Shown here: in pieces, positions 34,201 through 49,200 of the stretch
How positions within the stretch are numbered: the first letter of the stretch is position 1
Layout: every line of letters begins with the position of its first letter
Source of the DNA: Daphnia pulex
Lineage: Eukaryota; Arthropoda; Branchiopoda; Diplostraca; Daphniidae
Length of the DNA: 64,000 nucleotides
Direction: 5' to 3'
Assembly (NCBI RefSeq): GCF_021134715.1
Contig: NC_060019.1
Span: 12,476,001-12,540,000 of the forward strand
Position numbers and translations under genes: made by a program
The notes under the pieces: generated by a model
What the model saw: only the letters and a program-made list of their open reading frames with translations
Database searches by the model: none
Told to the model about the DNA's origin: nothing

Positions 34201-37200
34201 GTAAGTCGACTACAATTCCTCGTCTCTTTTTGCGCCATTATTCTCCCGTCCTCCTCCTCCTCCTCTCTTCCACCATCTTGTCTATTGAAATGAAGACAAG
34301 TGAAATCATCTGCATTTCATCAAAAACTTGGGCCATATTGACGGGGGGGAGAGATGTGTGTGCGGTGATGTGCTGCTGCTTCATCCAGGCAACCCCCCAC
34401 CCCCCTCCTTGCCTCCTTGCCTCCTTCTCTCTGGAGGTATATACATAATATGCACGCCAGTGTGTTGCGCGCGTGCGGATTCGAATCGATACTCGTCGGA
34501 TAGAAATTCGACACACGCACAGCTGCAAGAGGAGAAAGATGATGACTAATGAAGATTATTCAAGAACATGTTTGTCTCTCCCCTCTTGTTCTTATTCTTC
34601 TTCTTCTTTCGGTGTGTTTGTGTGTCGTCGTCGGAAAAGAATTCCGCCCGTAGTTGGACATTTCTTCTTCTTTTATTCCGACCATCACTCGCTGTCGTGA
34701 AAGGAAAAAAGTTTTGTTTAATGGATTGGTTCTTTCTTAGGAGGAGGGGTTGTGTCCTCGTGAAATGCGATGGATTATCAACCGATAGGACGGAAAAGTA
34801 TTCCGCTTTTTATCGGATGGGTGCTGGGATGGAAGGAGGGGGATGGATGCTTCAATTGATTTCTTGTTTAAGGCAATTTTCAGAGCTCATACCTCCTTTC
34901 CGTTTTTTTTTTTTTTTTGGCTCGTATTTATTGAAGGCTAATCGGGTGTACACCAGTCGCACAGAGTATATAACTTCTTTATTTATTTTCGTAAAGAAGC
35001 TAACGCGCCGGAACTGGCACGTAGACGTCTGCTTGTTCGCTTCATCCATCAGCGCACGGCAAACCCAAGTTTTTCTCTCTTCCTTTCACATCCGCTTCTT
35101 CTTCTTCTTCCTCCGCCAACCGTTCCGTTTTTCTTCTTCTTCTCCTTGTAGACGAGAAAGAAGTTTTTTTTTTTATTTTGATTATTATTTTCACGTTCAG
35201 ATGGGGAAGCGGAGTAAGGTTGTTTTTTTTTCCTATCCAGCGTATAAGAGTTTAGTCCTGCCGGATCTTGCTTCTATTATTATTATTATTACGATTATTA
35301 TTATTATTATTATTTTTTTTTTCACAAATAGTTTTTGGCTTCCGTCGACATCTTTCTCGGATGTATCGATCGACTTGCATCCAATCTAGGCACAGCGTTT
35401 TTTTTTCTTGTTGTTGTTGTTGTTGTCGGAGGATCTTTCGCTCTCCTCTCAGCAGCTGATAGAGAGAGAGAGACTCAGCACACCTCGCCGGCCCCGTCAG
35501 ATGCAGTCAAGTTTTCCACGCTGTCGGCTAAATGGATGAGGGAAACTTTCCATTTTCTCTCTCACCCACGTCGTCGTCATCTTCTTCTTCTTTTTTTTCC
35601 TGTCAAGATTTTTAAGGATTCAAAACTTCCAGCCAAGATTTTTTTCTATAGAACCCCGACCCCCTTCTTCTTCTCCTTAGTACCAGTACGCACCAACTGG
35701 GGTTGTTGTGAGTAGTATTGAACTTGCCTTGTCGCCGGCGGTGGTAAGGAGAGCCCCGAATTTTCGCTGATGGCTCTTTAACCTCCACAGGCACTTCGTG
35801 TGTGAAATAGAAAAGGGATCGATGCGCTTGTGTGTGTGTGTTTGGGGCGGCCGCCTGCGGTTTCCCTAGTGCCAACGCTCGCTCTTAGTGCTTCGCCTAG
35901 TAGTAGGTACTTGTACGACGACTAACATGGATTCCCGTTTTCAAGTGTACACCACCAGTCTCAGCAAACGGGTGGGAGGTAGTCGCAGGCAAAGAGCTTT
36001 TTTGAGTTGCACCGACCGATTGATTGCTCCTGATGAGACACACACACGGTGGTTTCTTTTCGATTACATTTGGCTTTAACTCTGATTCTCGCACCGATAG
36101 CCCAACACTCGATAATGAGGAATCGTGTCTTATCTTGTTCTTCTTCTTCTTCTTCTTTTTTGTTCTCAAATTGAATCACACACACGCAACCGCATTCTAA
36201 AAATAACCTTTCCCATCGCCAAAAGGGGGATTTGCATAATGTCGAAGTTGATAATTTGGTGTGGTAGAATAGGGCCGAGACCAGGTCCCTGGCGCCGTTA
36301 TTTTTCCCTTTTTTTTTTTTAACGTGTACGCCACAGCAGACAACGTGAAAAACAGCAAAAAGAGAAAGTAGACTATGTTATATTATATAAATAAACTTGG
36401 CCTGACTGACTGAATCTGAAAGAAATAAATAAATAAAAAAGTGAACGCCGAGGATCGATCGATGCGCGTGGAAGTTGTGGCTAACGGGACCATATAAAAA
36501 AAAAGCCCAGCCAGAAAACGGGAGTGGGGGGGACCAATGTTAGTGAGCCATCAATAAATTCAGTATATACACGCTGGGATGCATTTGAATAGATCAAGTC
36601 TTAGTTTCCTATCCGCCGGAATGGGATCTTGCGGGTCATGAGAAGAGGAAAGGAAAAAGAAGAAAAAAAATGGCGTGCTCCGAGCTGCGTCTATATGCTA
36701 ATCATTTCGGGAGTCGGAAGGTATAAGAAGAAGAAAAAAAAAAGAAATAACAATCGGCTGGATGCACGCAAGTGTCCCAGCAGGATCGGCTCGACACACC
36801 TGCGTGTACATCTCGTTCCAGTGGTGGGTCCGGGAGTAGTACTATATAGAGCATCGTTTTGGATGGGTTATTATCAACTGCGTGATTTACACACGCCAAA
36901 TAAAAAAAAGTTGCGTCAATTTTGTGTTTTTTTTAGACATTGGACACTGGAGTGACGAAAAAAAATAATGTCCAATGTCGAAAGTTTCCATTTTGATCCG
37001 GGGCACACACAACGATGCAATGCCTAAAGCGATCTAGAAATATTGGATCTCGACAACTTGTTTCTTGTTTGAACGGTGGTGACGTGATGCGCCGTTGGCG
37101 CAATCGACCAAAAAACTCGACGTCACAAACAAAATAAAAATGAAAAATACAAAACCGGCCTTTTGGACCTTTCAGGCTCTCACAGTGTTGCCCTCAATTG

Positions 37201-40200
37201 CGTTATATTCCGCTCGCTCTCTCTTTCTCCCTTCGTTGGAAACACAAAACGAACGAAAAATGAGAGAGAGGGAGAGAGATAACGGTGGCCCCTGTGATGA
37301 AACAGCCGTTTTTACACGGCGATATCTCCGACTAGTCTTTCGACAATTGTTTCACTGAACGCTCCGTCTGTTTCTACGCTCTCTGCTGCTGGATATTTTG
37401 GTTTCGTTTTGATTTTGTTTCGGTATGGCTTCGAACGGCAGTTTCACCAAAACGCCCAAGAAGGACAAGTACCTGAAAATACCCAAAACGTTGAGGGAAG
37501 GATGGGCCGACGTGACCCGATCGACGCCGTCGTCGCCCGACAGTCGCAGGACGAGTCCATTTCGCACGGCCAACGAACTGAGTCGCTCCGTCAATTTCTT
37601 GCTCAACGTTCACGAGGTGGGCGTGGTGGACTCGCCGACCAGCGGCTCAGAGTCCGGATCGTCGCTGGATGGCCTGGACAAGGCTGGAGAGACTTGGGTC
37701 GCCGGCGGTGCCCGCAAATCCAGCTTACAGCCCGCACCCAAACCGATTACGCCGGAAGAAATGCCCCGCAGGTCTTCCACGAGTCGATTGTTTGAATCCG
37801 GAGGCTCCCGCCGCTCTCCGCACTCGAGCGTCGGCAACCTGCTGACGGCCGTTTTGGCCAAAACCCTGCGCAAAAAGTAAGCCAACAAAAACAACCCGAT
37901 GTAATGATTAAGTTAAACTGAATCATTTTGGATTTGATCAATTGATTATTTTTGTCCTCGGCCCGGCGAATTAAATGGAAAAAAGAAAAAACAACAAATG
38001 GAAGGAAAGAGCCCAGCTGGACGTCTTGACGAATTCACATCCAGCTGGCCGCTCTCCCACGGAGTAAAAAGAGAAACTGGCGTGAGCGGGAGAGGGAAAG
38101 GAGAGGGGTTAAGAACGGGCTCCGCAAAAAAAAAAAAACTCGACTCTTATTTTATTTTATTTTATTTTTCCATCCGCATTTGTTTTAAATGCTGTGCGAG
38201 AGACTGGAGAGCAGCAGCAAAACGACGTTGATTTATTGACGGTTTATTTATGGCCACTCGCAACTCTCCGGTTCAAGTGACCCGACGACGGATATCTCTC
38301 CTTTAAAGAGAGATATCTACCAACTTAATGATGGATATTCTGAAATCGGGAGCCAAAAGAGATTAGGAGCGATGCGAATCGAGGAGCTGGGGTGAAAAAG
38401 CAACTCGAAAAAGTAGAAACGCGAAAAGCGGGAAAGGGGGGGGGGAATCAATAATAGCAGTCTCAACCAGACGCCAGCAGATGAAGAAGAAGATTCGGTT
38501 GGTCGGAGGAGCAAAAGCTTCCGCCTCTCTCTCTATCTCTGTGTGTGTGTGCAAGAGTTTCTTCTTGTGTATCTCGTCGTCGGTTATTTTTCTCTCGTCT
38601 CTTCTGATTTGTTTGCTTGATCAATCGACGGAGAATTCTCATCAAGATCCCAGAAAGTTAGACGAGAGACTATCCGATGTAGTATATATTGCGTCTAGTC
38701 CTGGATTCTTTTCTCCCAGGGCTAAGTTTTTTCCCTTTTTTTCGTCTTCATTTCCTCTCGAGATGGAAGCCGATCCGTCCAGGAAAGGAAGGAAAACACT
38801 TTTTTGTGTGTGTGTCTTGTGCACACGCATCAAGACTTTCTACCTGTTTTTGTCTTCTTGCCCGGCCGACCAGCCCGGCAGTAAATGAACGATGATGTCA
38901 AAAACAAGCGGCGACTAAACTGGATCGGAAGGATCTTTTTCTTTTTTTAATCCGCCCGCTTATTCTTCTATTTTTCTTCTTCCTCTTTTGAATGTTGGAC
39001 AGGGGCCCAGGATAGAGAGTAGTAGAAGAAGAGTGAGATTTAATTAAGCCTCTTCTGCTGCAGCCCGTCGTAATGATCAGATTCTAATTGACAGCAGAGG
39101 GGCCTTTCTCTTTCTCTCGACAGTTGCCAAGGTAACGCGATGATGATTGTCGCCCCACCAAAACGGCGATTCAGATTTCAGTTTCGTGTGTCTCCACTTT
39201 CCCGCCGCTTTAATTGAAAGGGAAAATATATCCCGGCGGAATCGATCCCAGCGTCGTCAGGTGGGACGACAAATTGACGATAGGCGGCGCACAAAATCCC
39301 CAAAAAATGGGACGGGCCGATGGATTAAGGATTTTCCCGAAAATTCAAATGAAACAAAAATGAAATTTCAGTTTTCCCATCACCACAACAACAACAGCAG
39401 CAGCGAACGACGGGTTGGCGTAGTGACAAAATTTTTTTGCTCGTGACGTTCATGACGTATTCAAAAAGCGTCTTCGGCGAGGGGGGGGGGATCATCATCA
39501 CGGGATCGAGGATTTTCCCCTTACGACTCTCTTTATCTTGATTGGATGATTATTATACGAAAAAATCTCCCCCCTTTTTTCTTTCTTTTTTTCCTTTTCT
39601 TCTTCATTAGTGCGTCTTGTGAACACATTGTCGACGTCGTCATATGATTCAAAAAGTTGTACCATTTTTGTCGTGGGGATTAGACGTTCAATGTCCGGCC
39701 GGCCCCTGCGTCAGTCGGCCGTTTCTCGTCGTTCAAAAATCAAATCCAATTTAACCAGTGATTCCATCCATTCCCCCCCCATAGCCAAAGTTTTCTTCCT
39801 GAATTTGTTAACAATGTCCGGATAGATTCAAGAAGAAAAAGTTAACTTTGGTGCGTGACATAACAAATACGAGCAACTGTATGCAGAGCAGCTCGGAAGA
39901 CGAGCATTTATTGGTGGTCTCTGCCGGTGGCCGGAACGTTACCCCAAGTGAAGGAGGGTTGGGTAGGGGGAAATGGCGTCGACCGGAACCGGGACGATGA
40001 AACAACAACGGCGAAGGTTTTCGCTGCAAACGCCAGTCAATTTCATCAGCAAAATGGGCAGGAAGTTGAGCGTTGGCAACAACCAGCACCAACAACAGCC
40101 GAGTGCTGCTGCCTCCGCTCAGCTCTCTTTTCGCTCTTCATCCGTGCCCGGAAGTCTGAACCATTTGAGTGACCCCTACGCGGCGGTGGTGGTGGCGGCC

Positions 40201-43200
40201 GGCAAGAAAAAGGAGCGGGCCGGCTCCCGCAGCCGCTGGAGTAAATCCAATTCATTTTCCAGCGTCTGCGACAGCGAAGAGGAGCTCAATCGACAATTTG
40301 CCGATTTCGACACGTGTCTGAGCGGATTCGACGACGCTCCGGCCCGGCCCGTCCGCCAATCGCTGCCCGTTCCGACCATTCTCCTCCAGCCGGCCGACGA
40401 TGACGACGACTCTGATTTGGGCGAGAAGAAGCCGGGCGGCCGGCAGCGATCGCGATCCGAGACGCGATCGCCGTCGCATTTCTCGCGATTTCTCAAATTC
40501 AATCGGCGACGGACCAGTCCGACCAATCATTCGCCGACCTCGCCCGTCTCCCAGTCGCTGGAATTCCCCGTGCAATACGAGCGACGGGGCTCTTTCCAGT
40601 CGACGCTGGGCATCACGACGCCCATCCTCAAATGTTCACTGGAGCAACTGCCGGAAGGCGTTCAAGTTCACCACGCCACGCGAACTTGCAGCCCGTCGCC
40701 GGAACATTTCAACGGCCCGTCGCTTTCGCCGTCGGCCCTGCTCAACTACGAGCCGGACCGATTCCGATTCGACAGCAAGTCGACGGCCATCGTCCGCGAT
40801 CGCTCGGCTACTTTCTCCTCCACCGACGGGATGGATCGCCGGAATCCGTCGTTGGAACTTGTTCCGCGCGGCACGGTCCAGCGGGAGCGCAGCGTTTCCT
40901 TCTCGGCCACGCAGGCGGGCGGCGGGAGCAGTACATCCTCGTCGTCGAGTTCCCGCACTCCGCCGGATGATCGGATGACAAAGAAACGTCGTAGTTTGAG
41001 TCATCTTTTCTGGCCGCCGTCCGCCCTGTTTGGTCGCAGCAGGTAATCATCAGAAAAAAACGTCCGAGACGGGCAAAGAAGACCCAAACAATCAGAAATG
41101 CGCCGACACGTGCCTTTTGATTTTTTCCTGGCCAGCTAGAACCACCACCCCACCACCCCTTTTCTCTTTGACCTCATTGGCTGGGCCGCCGCCGCCACAC
41201 ACACAGCAAATCCGGGTCGCATTGGCTATGCCCGTCTCGTCCCGGCTGCTGGCCGCGAGACTGGACCTTTGGCCAGCGTTTGTGAATCACGTGATAACAG
41301 GTTCAAATTAGTGATTCGGGATGGGCTACGCCAAGACGCGACTCGTCTTCTTAATCTCTTTTCTTATTTAGTTTTTTGTCTTTCTCTTTTGATACGACGA
41401 GAACCCTCCCAAACCCAAAAATCTTTTTTGGGCCGTCTTTGTTTTTTTAATGATGGCCGGCACGTCGGGAAAAAAAAACACACAGGCCAAAATGGCCGAC
41501 AATGTTGACTTTTGCGCCCATTATTCGGCATCGCACACAAGTTTGTGAGCTGTAACTATATGTAAGAGAGATGTATATTATCGTACCGCGATAGATATGA
41601 TTGCGCGCAGGGAAATAATTATGAGCGCTCACATCAATAGACGCGCACGAAGATGCGCTCACCAAAGTTCCTCCTTTCTTTTTTCCCCGGCTAATGCCTT
41701 GTGGGGTCAAAGTGGCCCTGGCTGGAAGCTTCTTCTTCTTCTTCTTCTATATTTGATCCAGCTGCAGGCAGAGAGAGTGAACACACACACACATTCAGCC
41801 AGCCAGCCAGAGCTGCTGTTTCCGCCTTGAGGGCGTTATATAGCCTTGGCTAGCTAGCTCCGGCAAGCACTTTTGTCATTTTTCCCCTTTTTTATCTTCT
41901 TCTCTTTGTCAGCGCTTTTTATTTTTTCGTTCGTTCGTTCTCTTTGATGCAATCTCTACCAACATATCTGAACCGTCCATCACCTTGCCCCCCCTTTCTT
42001 CTTATACTCTACCACCCCCCAGTCGGGTCCAACACACACACAAGTGTGTCGCCCAGCCAATATCTTTTTTTATTTTATTTTTCAATTTTGTTTGGTGGGA
42101 TTTTCAGCGCTCTCAAAGCGAAAGGGAGTGTGTGTGTGTTGCTATCAAATTGAATTTGATCGTTTCGTGTTATGAAACCAATGAGGAAAAAGTTGCGACG
42201 AGTGATGGATCGTCGTCGTCGTCGTCGTCCCTTCGGTGGTAAACGACTTGCACAAAAAAAAAAGAAGAGGAGAAAATAAAGCCGAAAAGATTGTCAGATA
42301 GAAAATGGTTGTGATGGGTGTTTTGTTATCGATCCGGAGTGATCCGCGTGTGTGTGTGTCCAGGTTGCGCGCGCGCGCGCTGGGCTGGGCTGGGCGTGTG
42401 TCTCCTTTGGAATTGGCCGAAATTGTTGCCAGCGGAATACAATCGACAATCAATGGAGAGAGAATCTCCGTTCAAAAAAAGGAAAATAAAAAGTTTTGTA
42501 AAAAAGTAGAGAGAAAGAGAGAAAGGGAAAAAGAAAAGTAGGCCAAGGATTTAGGAGCCGTGGATTTACCACACTTGCTGAGCTACAGCTACTCACACAG
42601 CCTCCCAAAAGACTAGTCCGGCAGCCGGAGAATAAAAAGGACGTCTCTCTCTCTCTCTACAATCCAACGGGAAAAGAAGTAGAAAGAAGAAGAAGAGTGT
42701 ATCGTGACTGCGTGAGTGCTGGTAATTGCGCGACGACGGTCGTCGGGATGAGGACGGACGGGCGAAAAAAAAAAGAGCGGACAAGGCAATTCCATTTTCG
42801 TTTAAAGATGCTACCACACAGACACACACATGTGTGTGTGTGTGCAGTCGCTCGTTAGACCTGATCTCCTTTTGAAGACCCGACCAAACCCCCCCCCCCT
42901 CCCCCCTCCTGGCACAAAAGAACCGCATCACGCTCCCTCCTCCTCCATCGCTTTTTCTCGGTACCCTTAGCCCGGCCACCAACACCTGATCCGGATTAAT
43001 AATCAAAATGTGCGCTGTGGCTGGCTGGCGTCTATTCATTTGTTGCTCTCGAGGAAAACGAAGAAGTAGGAGCCTCGATTCATTTCCAAGCAGCAGAAGC
43101 TTCCATTTCTTTATTTGTTTTATTGTTTGCCGGCCCGGAGGAAATAACGCGTTTAATCCGGGCCGCGTCTTTTGAATGATTGTGTCTGTGACGCAGAGAG

Positions 43201-46200
43201 AAAGAGAAAAGGGATGAGATTTTTTGGGTGTGATTTATATTTCCATCTGAGCTGCCAAGTTTCTACCCACTGGAAGTGATTGAATCGCCAATCCAGTAGC
43301 ACCCCCCCCCCCCCCCCCAAATCGATACCCAATGACGAATGGGGTAACACTTTTGAAAAAAAAAAAAAAAGTTGATTTCGACACGAACCAAGGGAATCCT
43401 TATCAAAAGCTTTTTTGATACCGATATTATATCTAGAAATTGATTTGCTCTGATCCACCTGGACACGATCAACTTCCTTTTAATGGAAAAAAAAACTTCT
43501 TCCATTCGAGAGTAGTAGTAGTAATATCAAGTTATCAACCGTTTATTTGATGTCCACTACTGACTAGTTACTACCCCCTTGCAAAAGGTTTCTTTTTGAT
43601 AAGAGAGAAATGATTGGCCGGGCATCAGAAGGTTCTCCTTGTGTGTGTGTGTTGGGCTGGATGCTCTCGGATGGGCAGGCCGTTTTGTCTCTGGCATCGA
43701 TGTGAAAGCCATGCAGAAAAGGTCGGTCGATTCTGTCGCTCGGTTGCGGTCAGAGTGTCAGTGTGTTGCCAGCCGAAACCACCGCCACAAAAGACAAAAA
43801 AAAAAAAAGAAGAAGCTAGAGACTATCGATTGATCTTTGATGCGCCACACTGAGCTCAAATCAGGAGCCACAAAGATAACAGGAGCCAAAGACACTGTTC
43901 GTTGCAGAGGTCAAAGGTGGAACAACCCCCCCCGCCATTTCAGCTTCGCACAGTCTACACACACACACTCTCTTTACATTATTTTCTTTTTGATTCTTTG
44001 ACGTCCCCTTTTTCCTTCCGGTTTTCTTCTTTCTCATCCGTGTTGTGATTTGTCGTCGGCACGAAAAATCAGAAAAAAGAAAAAAGAAGAATTCAGTCAT
44101 GTCTCTCTTTTCAATCTCCTCTCAATAAAGACAAGTTTGCTCAGCCGGGCGTCACATGTTCTTCTTCCTATCGAGTTGGTCGACGACAAAATCTCTTCTC
44201 CCAAGAAAAGGGGGAGGGCGATGGAGGGGGGACAAAATTATTTCAAAGGAGACACGGAAGAAGAAGAAGAAGAAGAGAAAAGAAATCTCTTCGTAGTCTT
44301 TGGCCTACGATTTGCATGTGAAGACTTTCTTATTCAAAGGGAAATGACAAAATAAAAAAATAATAAAATTGATAAAGTCAAAAAGCCACCACACACATTT
44401 CCTCTCGCCTAGCTGACTTTTTCACTTTGTTTAGCCCAGCTACTACAGACTCTTTTGCATGTGTGTTTATACGTATACTGGGTCTGGTTGTCTCTCCAAA
44501 TAAGAGGTTGCCGTTCATTCTCAAGTCTTCTTCATCTTTCCCAACGAACAAAGTCACAAAATTCACGCAAGTTTTCGGGCCCAGGCCACCAAGTCTTGCG
44601 TAATAATAACGAGGCACGTCGTTATCATTTTTATTATTTAATTCATCGGGGCCTGATGACGGCAAATGGTTTTCAGAGTCGACGTCAGATGGCGTCTGCG
44701 ATGTTTGATTTGTTTTTGTGTGTTAGTCAGCCTATAGTCCTACTGCTGCTGCTGCATTTCGGTGGGTGGAGTTTTGTGTGTGTGTGCTCTCTTGTCTATT
44801 CGACTAGCTATTGGGAAAATCTTGGTGTGTGTGTGTGTGTGTGTGTGTGTGCGGATGCGTTGTGTTCCCGGAATAACAGGATTCCTCCAGCTCTTGCACT
44901 GCGAGTCGGGACGTCTTGGGCACAGACGTCAGTCAAACGAAGTTGCCATGGTCTGGCCCAGCCATCTCGTCTCGATTTGTTGAAAGAAGGAAAGAGAGAG
45001 AAAACCCAGGTCCGCCACTACACCTCTTCTATCTCGCACGATTGATTTCTACTGATTGCCCGTTGTTGTTGTCTGTTGTTGTTGTTGTTGTTGTTAGAGA
45101 GCGACGTCGATGATGGACGCGTTGGGACCTGGCTTCCAGGCCTTTCGCTTTCAATTCTGGTGAGACGGTCCCAATTAGTGAGTTTGAGGATTGGCGTGTG
45201 TGTCAGTGTGTGTGTGTGTGTTTGTGTCTCTGTGTGTGTGTAGATCTTGTTAGCTAAACAAAAGGACACACACAAGACTAAGAGAGATAGTATATAGCTC
45301 TTATTTAACCCCCTTTTAACCGACAATGTGTGTGCGTCGTGTGTTGCTCAAGTCCAACAACCTGGATTCGACTTGGTGAAGCTCACCAAATTGTTTTATG
45401 TCGAAAAATTCAAAACCAAAATTGAAATTTCTGATTCTCCAACAACGAAACCCCCATCGGTTGGAAAGGAATACAAAGTTTTGGCTCAAGAGTTGGTCGG
45501 CAGTGAATATAAGCGCGCGCGCGGTGCAGAGCCCGTCTTCCTTATCGATTTCTGGCCCGGCCAGAGAGAGAGAGAGAGGTCGTTACATGCCGTTCTTTCT
45601 TCTTCTACTAGGAGAAGGAGGGTTCTACCTTCTTCTTCTTCTTCTTTCTATATTTTTTTGGCTTTCATTTCTTCGTTCTTTATACCATAGATCTTTGACG
45701 TCTCAATAAGTTGGCCTCTCTGCTCGGAGCATCTTTTTTTTTGTGTTGCTCGCCCTCCCGGAAGTTTTTTGACAGAAGAAAATGAAGAAAAGAGGAAGGA
45801 ACTAGTAGGAGTCGTACATCTCGAGCATTGTCTTCTTCTTCTTCTACTCCCACTTGAAGTAAAAGAGAAAGAGAGAGATCAAGACTTGATGAAGATGAAC
45901 TGCGGGATGTCATGTTTGGACAGTCTGGCCAACAAAATCTTGACACTTTTGACATCTGGGAGCTCCCTCTTCTTTTAAGGATCCTCTGATGTTGTACCGA
46001 CTCTCTCTCTCTCTCTCGCTCTTTGTGTGTAATTCGATCAACGTCCACCATCTACTACGCCCCTTGAATATTCTTTTTCCTTATTATTTTTGGATGGTCA
46101 TGATTTGCTGTAATTATTAATTGTATAAATACTCAAAGTGGTTTTCTTTTTTTTTCTCTTTTTGTGCGGTTTGATTGATTATTCAGGACCAAGAGCCGGA

Positions 46201-49200
46201 GTGTGGATCAAAGTTTGGCGGCTGCTTTCGACGTGGATGTCATTGGCGGATTGAGTCGTTTAGCCGGATCGGCTTTGGGGAGTAGCACTGGTAAATATTA
46301 ACCAAAACAAAAAATAATTCAAATCCAATTTTGATTGTTGATTCCGGCCGAACGAATTGCATAGTTCCGATGAAACAGGAATGGCGGTTATGAAAGACAA
46401 ATGCCAATCATTTTTATCAATAGATTAGTCCCCATTGAAATCAAAGCTAGGAGCTTTTAGAGGAAAGTCACGTTCCATCCAGCACACACACACACACTCT
46501 TTTTGATTCAGGAGAGTTCATTGACCGACATGTGGCTGGCGCTCGTATAGAGTATAAATAGAATCAAAGTTGAAGGACCAATAGCAGTAAAAGGAGGAAG
46601 TCGTTTTGTGTTGACCAACATTTTGCTTTTTTTGGGGGGTGGATAACGACGACGACGACGGCCATCCGACAATGGATGTGTGTGTGTGTGTCCGCTCGAG
46701 GGAAATCTCGGTGATCCTATTGAAAGGATGAAAACACTCTTCTCGGAATCCGATCCATCCGCCGTCCGTTTCCCGATTTTCGGACCAGCTGGAGAGAGCG
46801 GGAGAGCGGGAGAGAGAGAGAAACTCGAGCGTGTTACCAATTGTTGGCGTCGACGACGTCGTTCATTGTCCTCTCCGGCCGGTCATTATCGTCTTGGTCC
46901 CGACTATATTCGACTATAAGTTAAGAGCCAAACAGTCGGGATTACTTTGACCTATTGTTCTTTAATGGCCTAATGGTTCAATAGAAGAGCTCGTCCGCTC
47001 CCCATCGCGCACACAAAAGACCAACGCGACTTGCGATTGCCATTTGGCATTTGCCAATGCACCGTTAAGCCACATGCTGGCTGCTGCTGGGTATCTTCTC
47101 CATTCGCTTCGCTTCGTTCTCTTTTTTCCTTTTTTCATGTGTACTGGGTTCACTTGTCAAATGTCCGTTTCCCCGTAAATCGATCATCGTGTGTTATGTA
47201 AGGCTCTGGTAGTAGTAGCCCCCAGGCATTGAGGGAAGCCAAAATAATTTTTTCCAGCTCAGACCAAAAAATCAATTCATTCCCCCCATTTGCTTGTTCC
47301 CTCTAGTCACTCGATAAGATGAAATCCCCAACGGCACCGTGCAGTTGTGTATTCACTGTTGTAGCGGGGGTCTTCCATCAACTGAGTCGCGTACGTGTAC
47401 GTAAAGATGTACGTAATGCAATTCGTCGCCGTAGGGAATGACGCGATTGAGATGAATGGGTCATTTGTCTTGTTTCGCTTGGTTTTTTTATTTTATTTCC
47501 CGGCTAGAGAGAGAGTATGGATTGTTATTTATGTGTCATGTTTTGTTTTGTTGTTGGTTTTTTTCACAGACAGCGGCGGAGGAGGAGGCCGTCCCGGTAG
47601 TCCGATCGGTGAGCGACGATCAAGCGGAAGCGGTGGCAGCAATAGCCGCCTAGCGGAGGACACGCTGGCGTATACGGTGCAGAGCAACGACACGCTGACC
47701 AGTTTGGCCGCCCGTTTCGACACGACGCCGTCGGAGCTGGTCGCCATCAACAAACTCCATTCGCGGCTGATTTTCCCTGGACAGGTGATTGATTTCATTT
47801 CGCCCCCCATCGGGACTTGGCGGGCAGAAGCCGTTGGGCTTTTTTTTTTTTAAAAGCCCAGGTCCATCGAATGAAATATGGCCAGGCATCAGACTGGGAA
47901 AGGAAATTGATGAATCAATCCAACAGAACACATCAATTGAAAAAAAAAAAAGTGTTAAAGAAGGAGAAGAAGAAGCGTTTGGACCGAATAGAGTGGGGAG
48001 GATTCTTTTTTTTTATTTTTATTTTTACGGGGGTTAGCGCAGCTAGGGAGTTGAGCAATAAAAGTCAAGCGTGATCAATGAACTTGAGTTAACAACTTGG
48101 GAATCCTCGAGCTCCTTCTTTCGATTAATTGCCACTTTAATAGATAGCCCAGGAGAAAGGAGAGAAAGCAGAAAAAAGATGATGATAGGGACTAGATCAA
48201 TCAAGTGGCGATTGGCTGTGTGTATCAGAGCAAAAAGAGATTCGTCCATTTCATTTCACGTGGCCTTGATTAACAACTCATTGTCATTTGTCATTTTCGG
48301 TTTTTTTATTTTGATGTAATCAATAGGTGCTGCTCGTTCCGCGCAAAGATGCCGACGCCAACCGAGGAGCTGGATTGGAGTCTGAAGGAGCCGGGACGTC
48401 GTCGTCGTCAGAGCCCGGTGAAGCCGGGACTGCTCTAGGGCCCCAAATGGCTTTGAATGTTTCCATCAGGTCGTCGTCAAGCAATAGCAATATCAACGAA
48501 GTCGGTCGCGACAGCAATGGCGGCTATTCGTCACCCACAGCCGAGCGCCCCATCGAGCACGGTACCAATACTACTCTCTCTTTCTCTCTCAAGTACCTTT
48601 TTACTACTACACCGCCACCTACCCCATTCTGTTGTCGGCTGGCCGTCACCACCACAGCCGCCTTTCATTGTCACTCGCTGTAAACGGCGTGAGACAACTG
48701 AAATTTGTTTCACAAACATTCCGGTTTTTCCCCGCTCTCACTCTGTGTGCGACAAAAGAGTTTAGTCCCTCCCATCTGCTCTGAATGTGATAAAATCGAT
48801 AGAAAGGAGTGGATCGAGAAGATAGATGCAGCTTGTGCAGACAAAGGCAGCAGAGACCCGACTAGTGCAAACGCAGTAGATCAGGAAATGAATCGAATAA
48901 ATGTTGACAAAAGCTTCAGGGCTTCTTTCAAGAGAAAAAAACACAACAACCTACGACGAAAGATGTTTTTCTTATTGTCTTTGTCGTCCGCCCAGTCGCT
49001 CGGCCGTTTGTGTTGCCCCCCCTTTTGGTTGTGTGTGTGTGTGTGTGTGTGTGAGTGAATCGATAATTTGAACAAAGTGTACTATTATGTATTTTTCAGC
49101 GTTTCTCGATAGTTTGCGACCTCCCGGATCGCCGAGGTTCAACAGGGCCGATTTGTCTTTCACCAACCAGGGGAGTGGTGCCGGGCAGAGCGGCTCGTCG

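Noticed and set aside
34568-35389. 273-codon forward ORF after OXR1 exon A
   Set aside because: It is Phe/Ser-rich translation of TTC/TTT tracts and an ATT microsatellite within an intron.
40400-40978. 192-codon overlapping ORF inside OXR1 exon C
   Set aside because: It is an Arg-rich out-of-frame shadow of a GC-rich exon. The main frame has the matching donor phase and protein-like composition.
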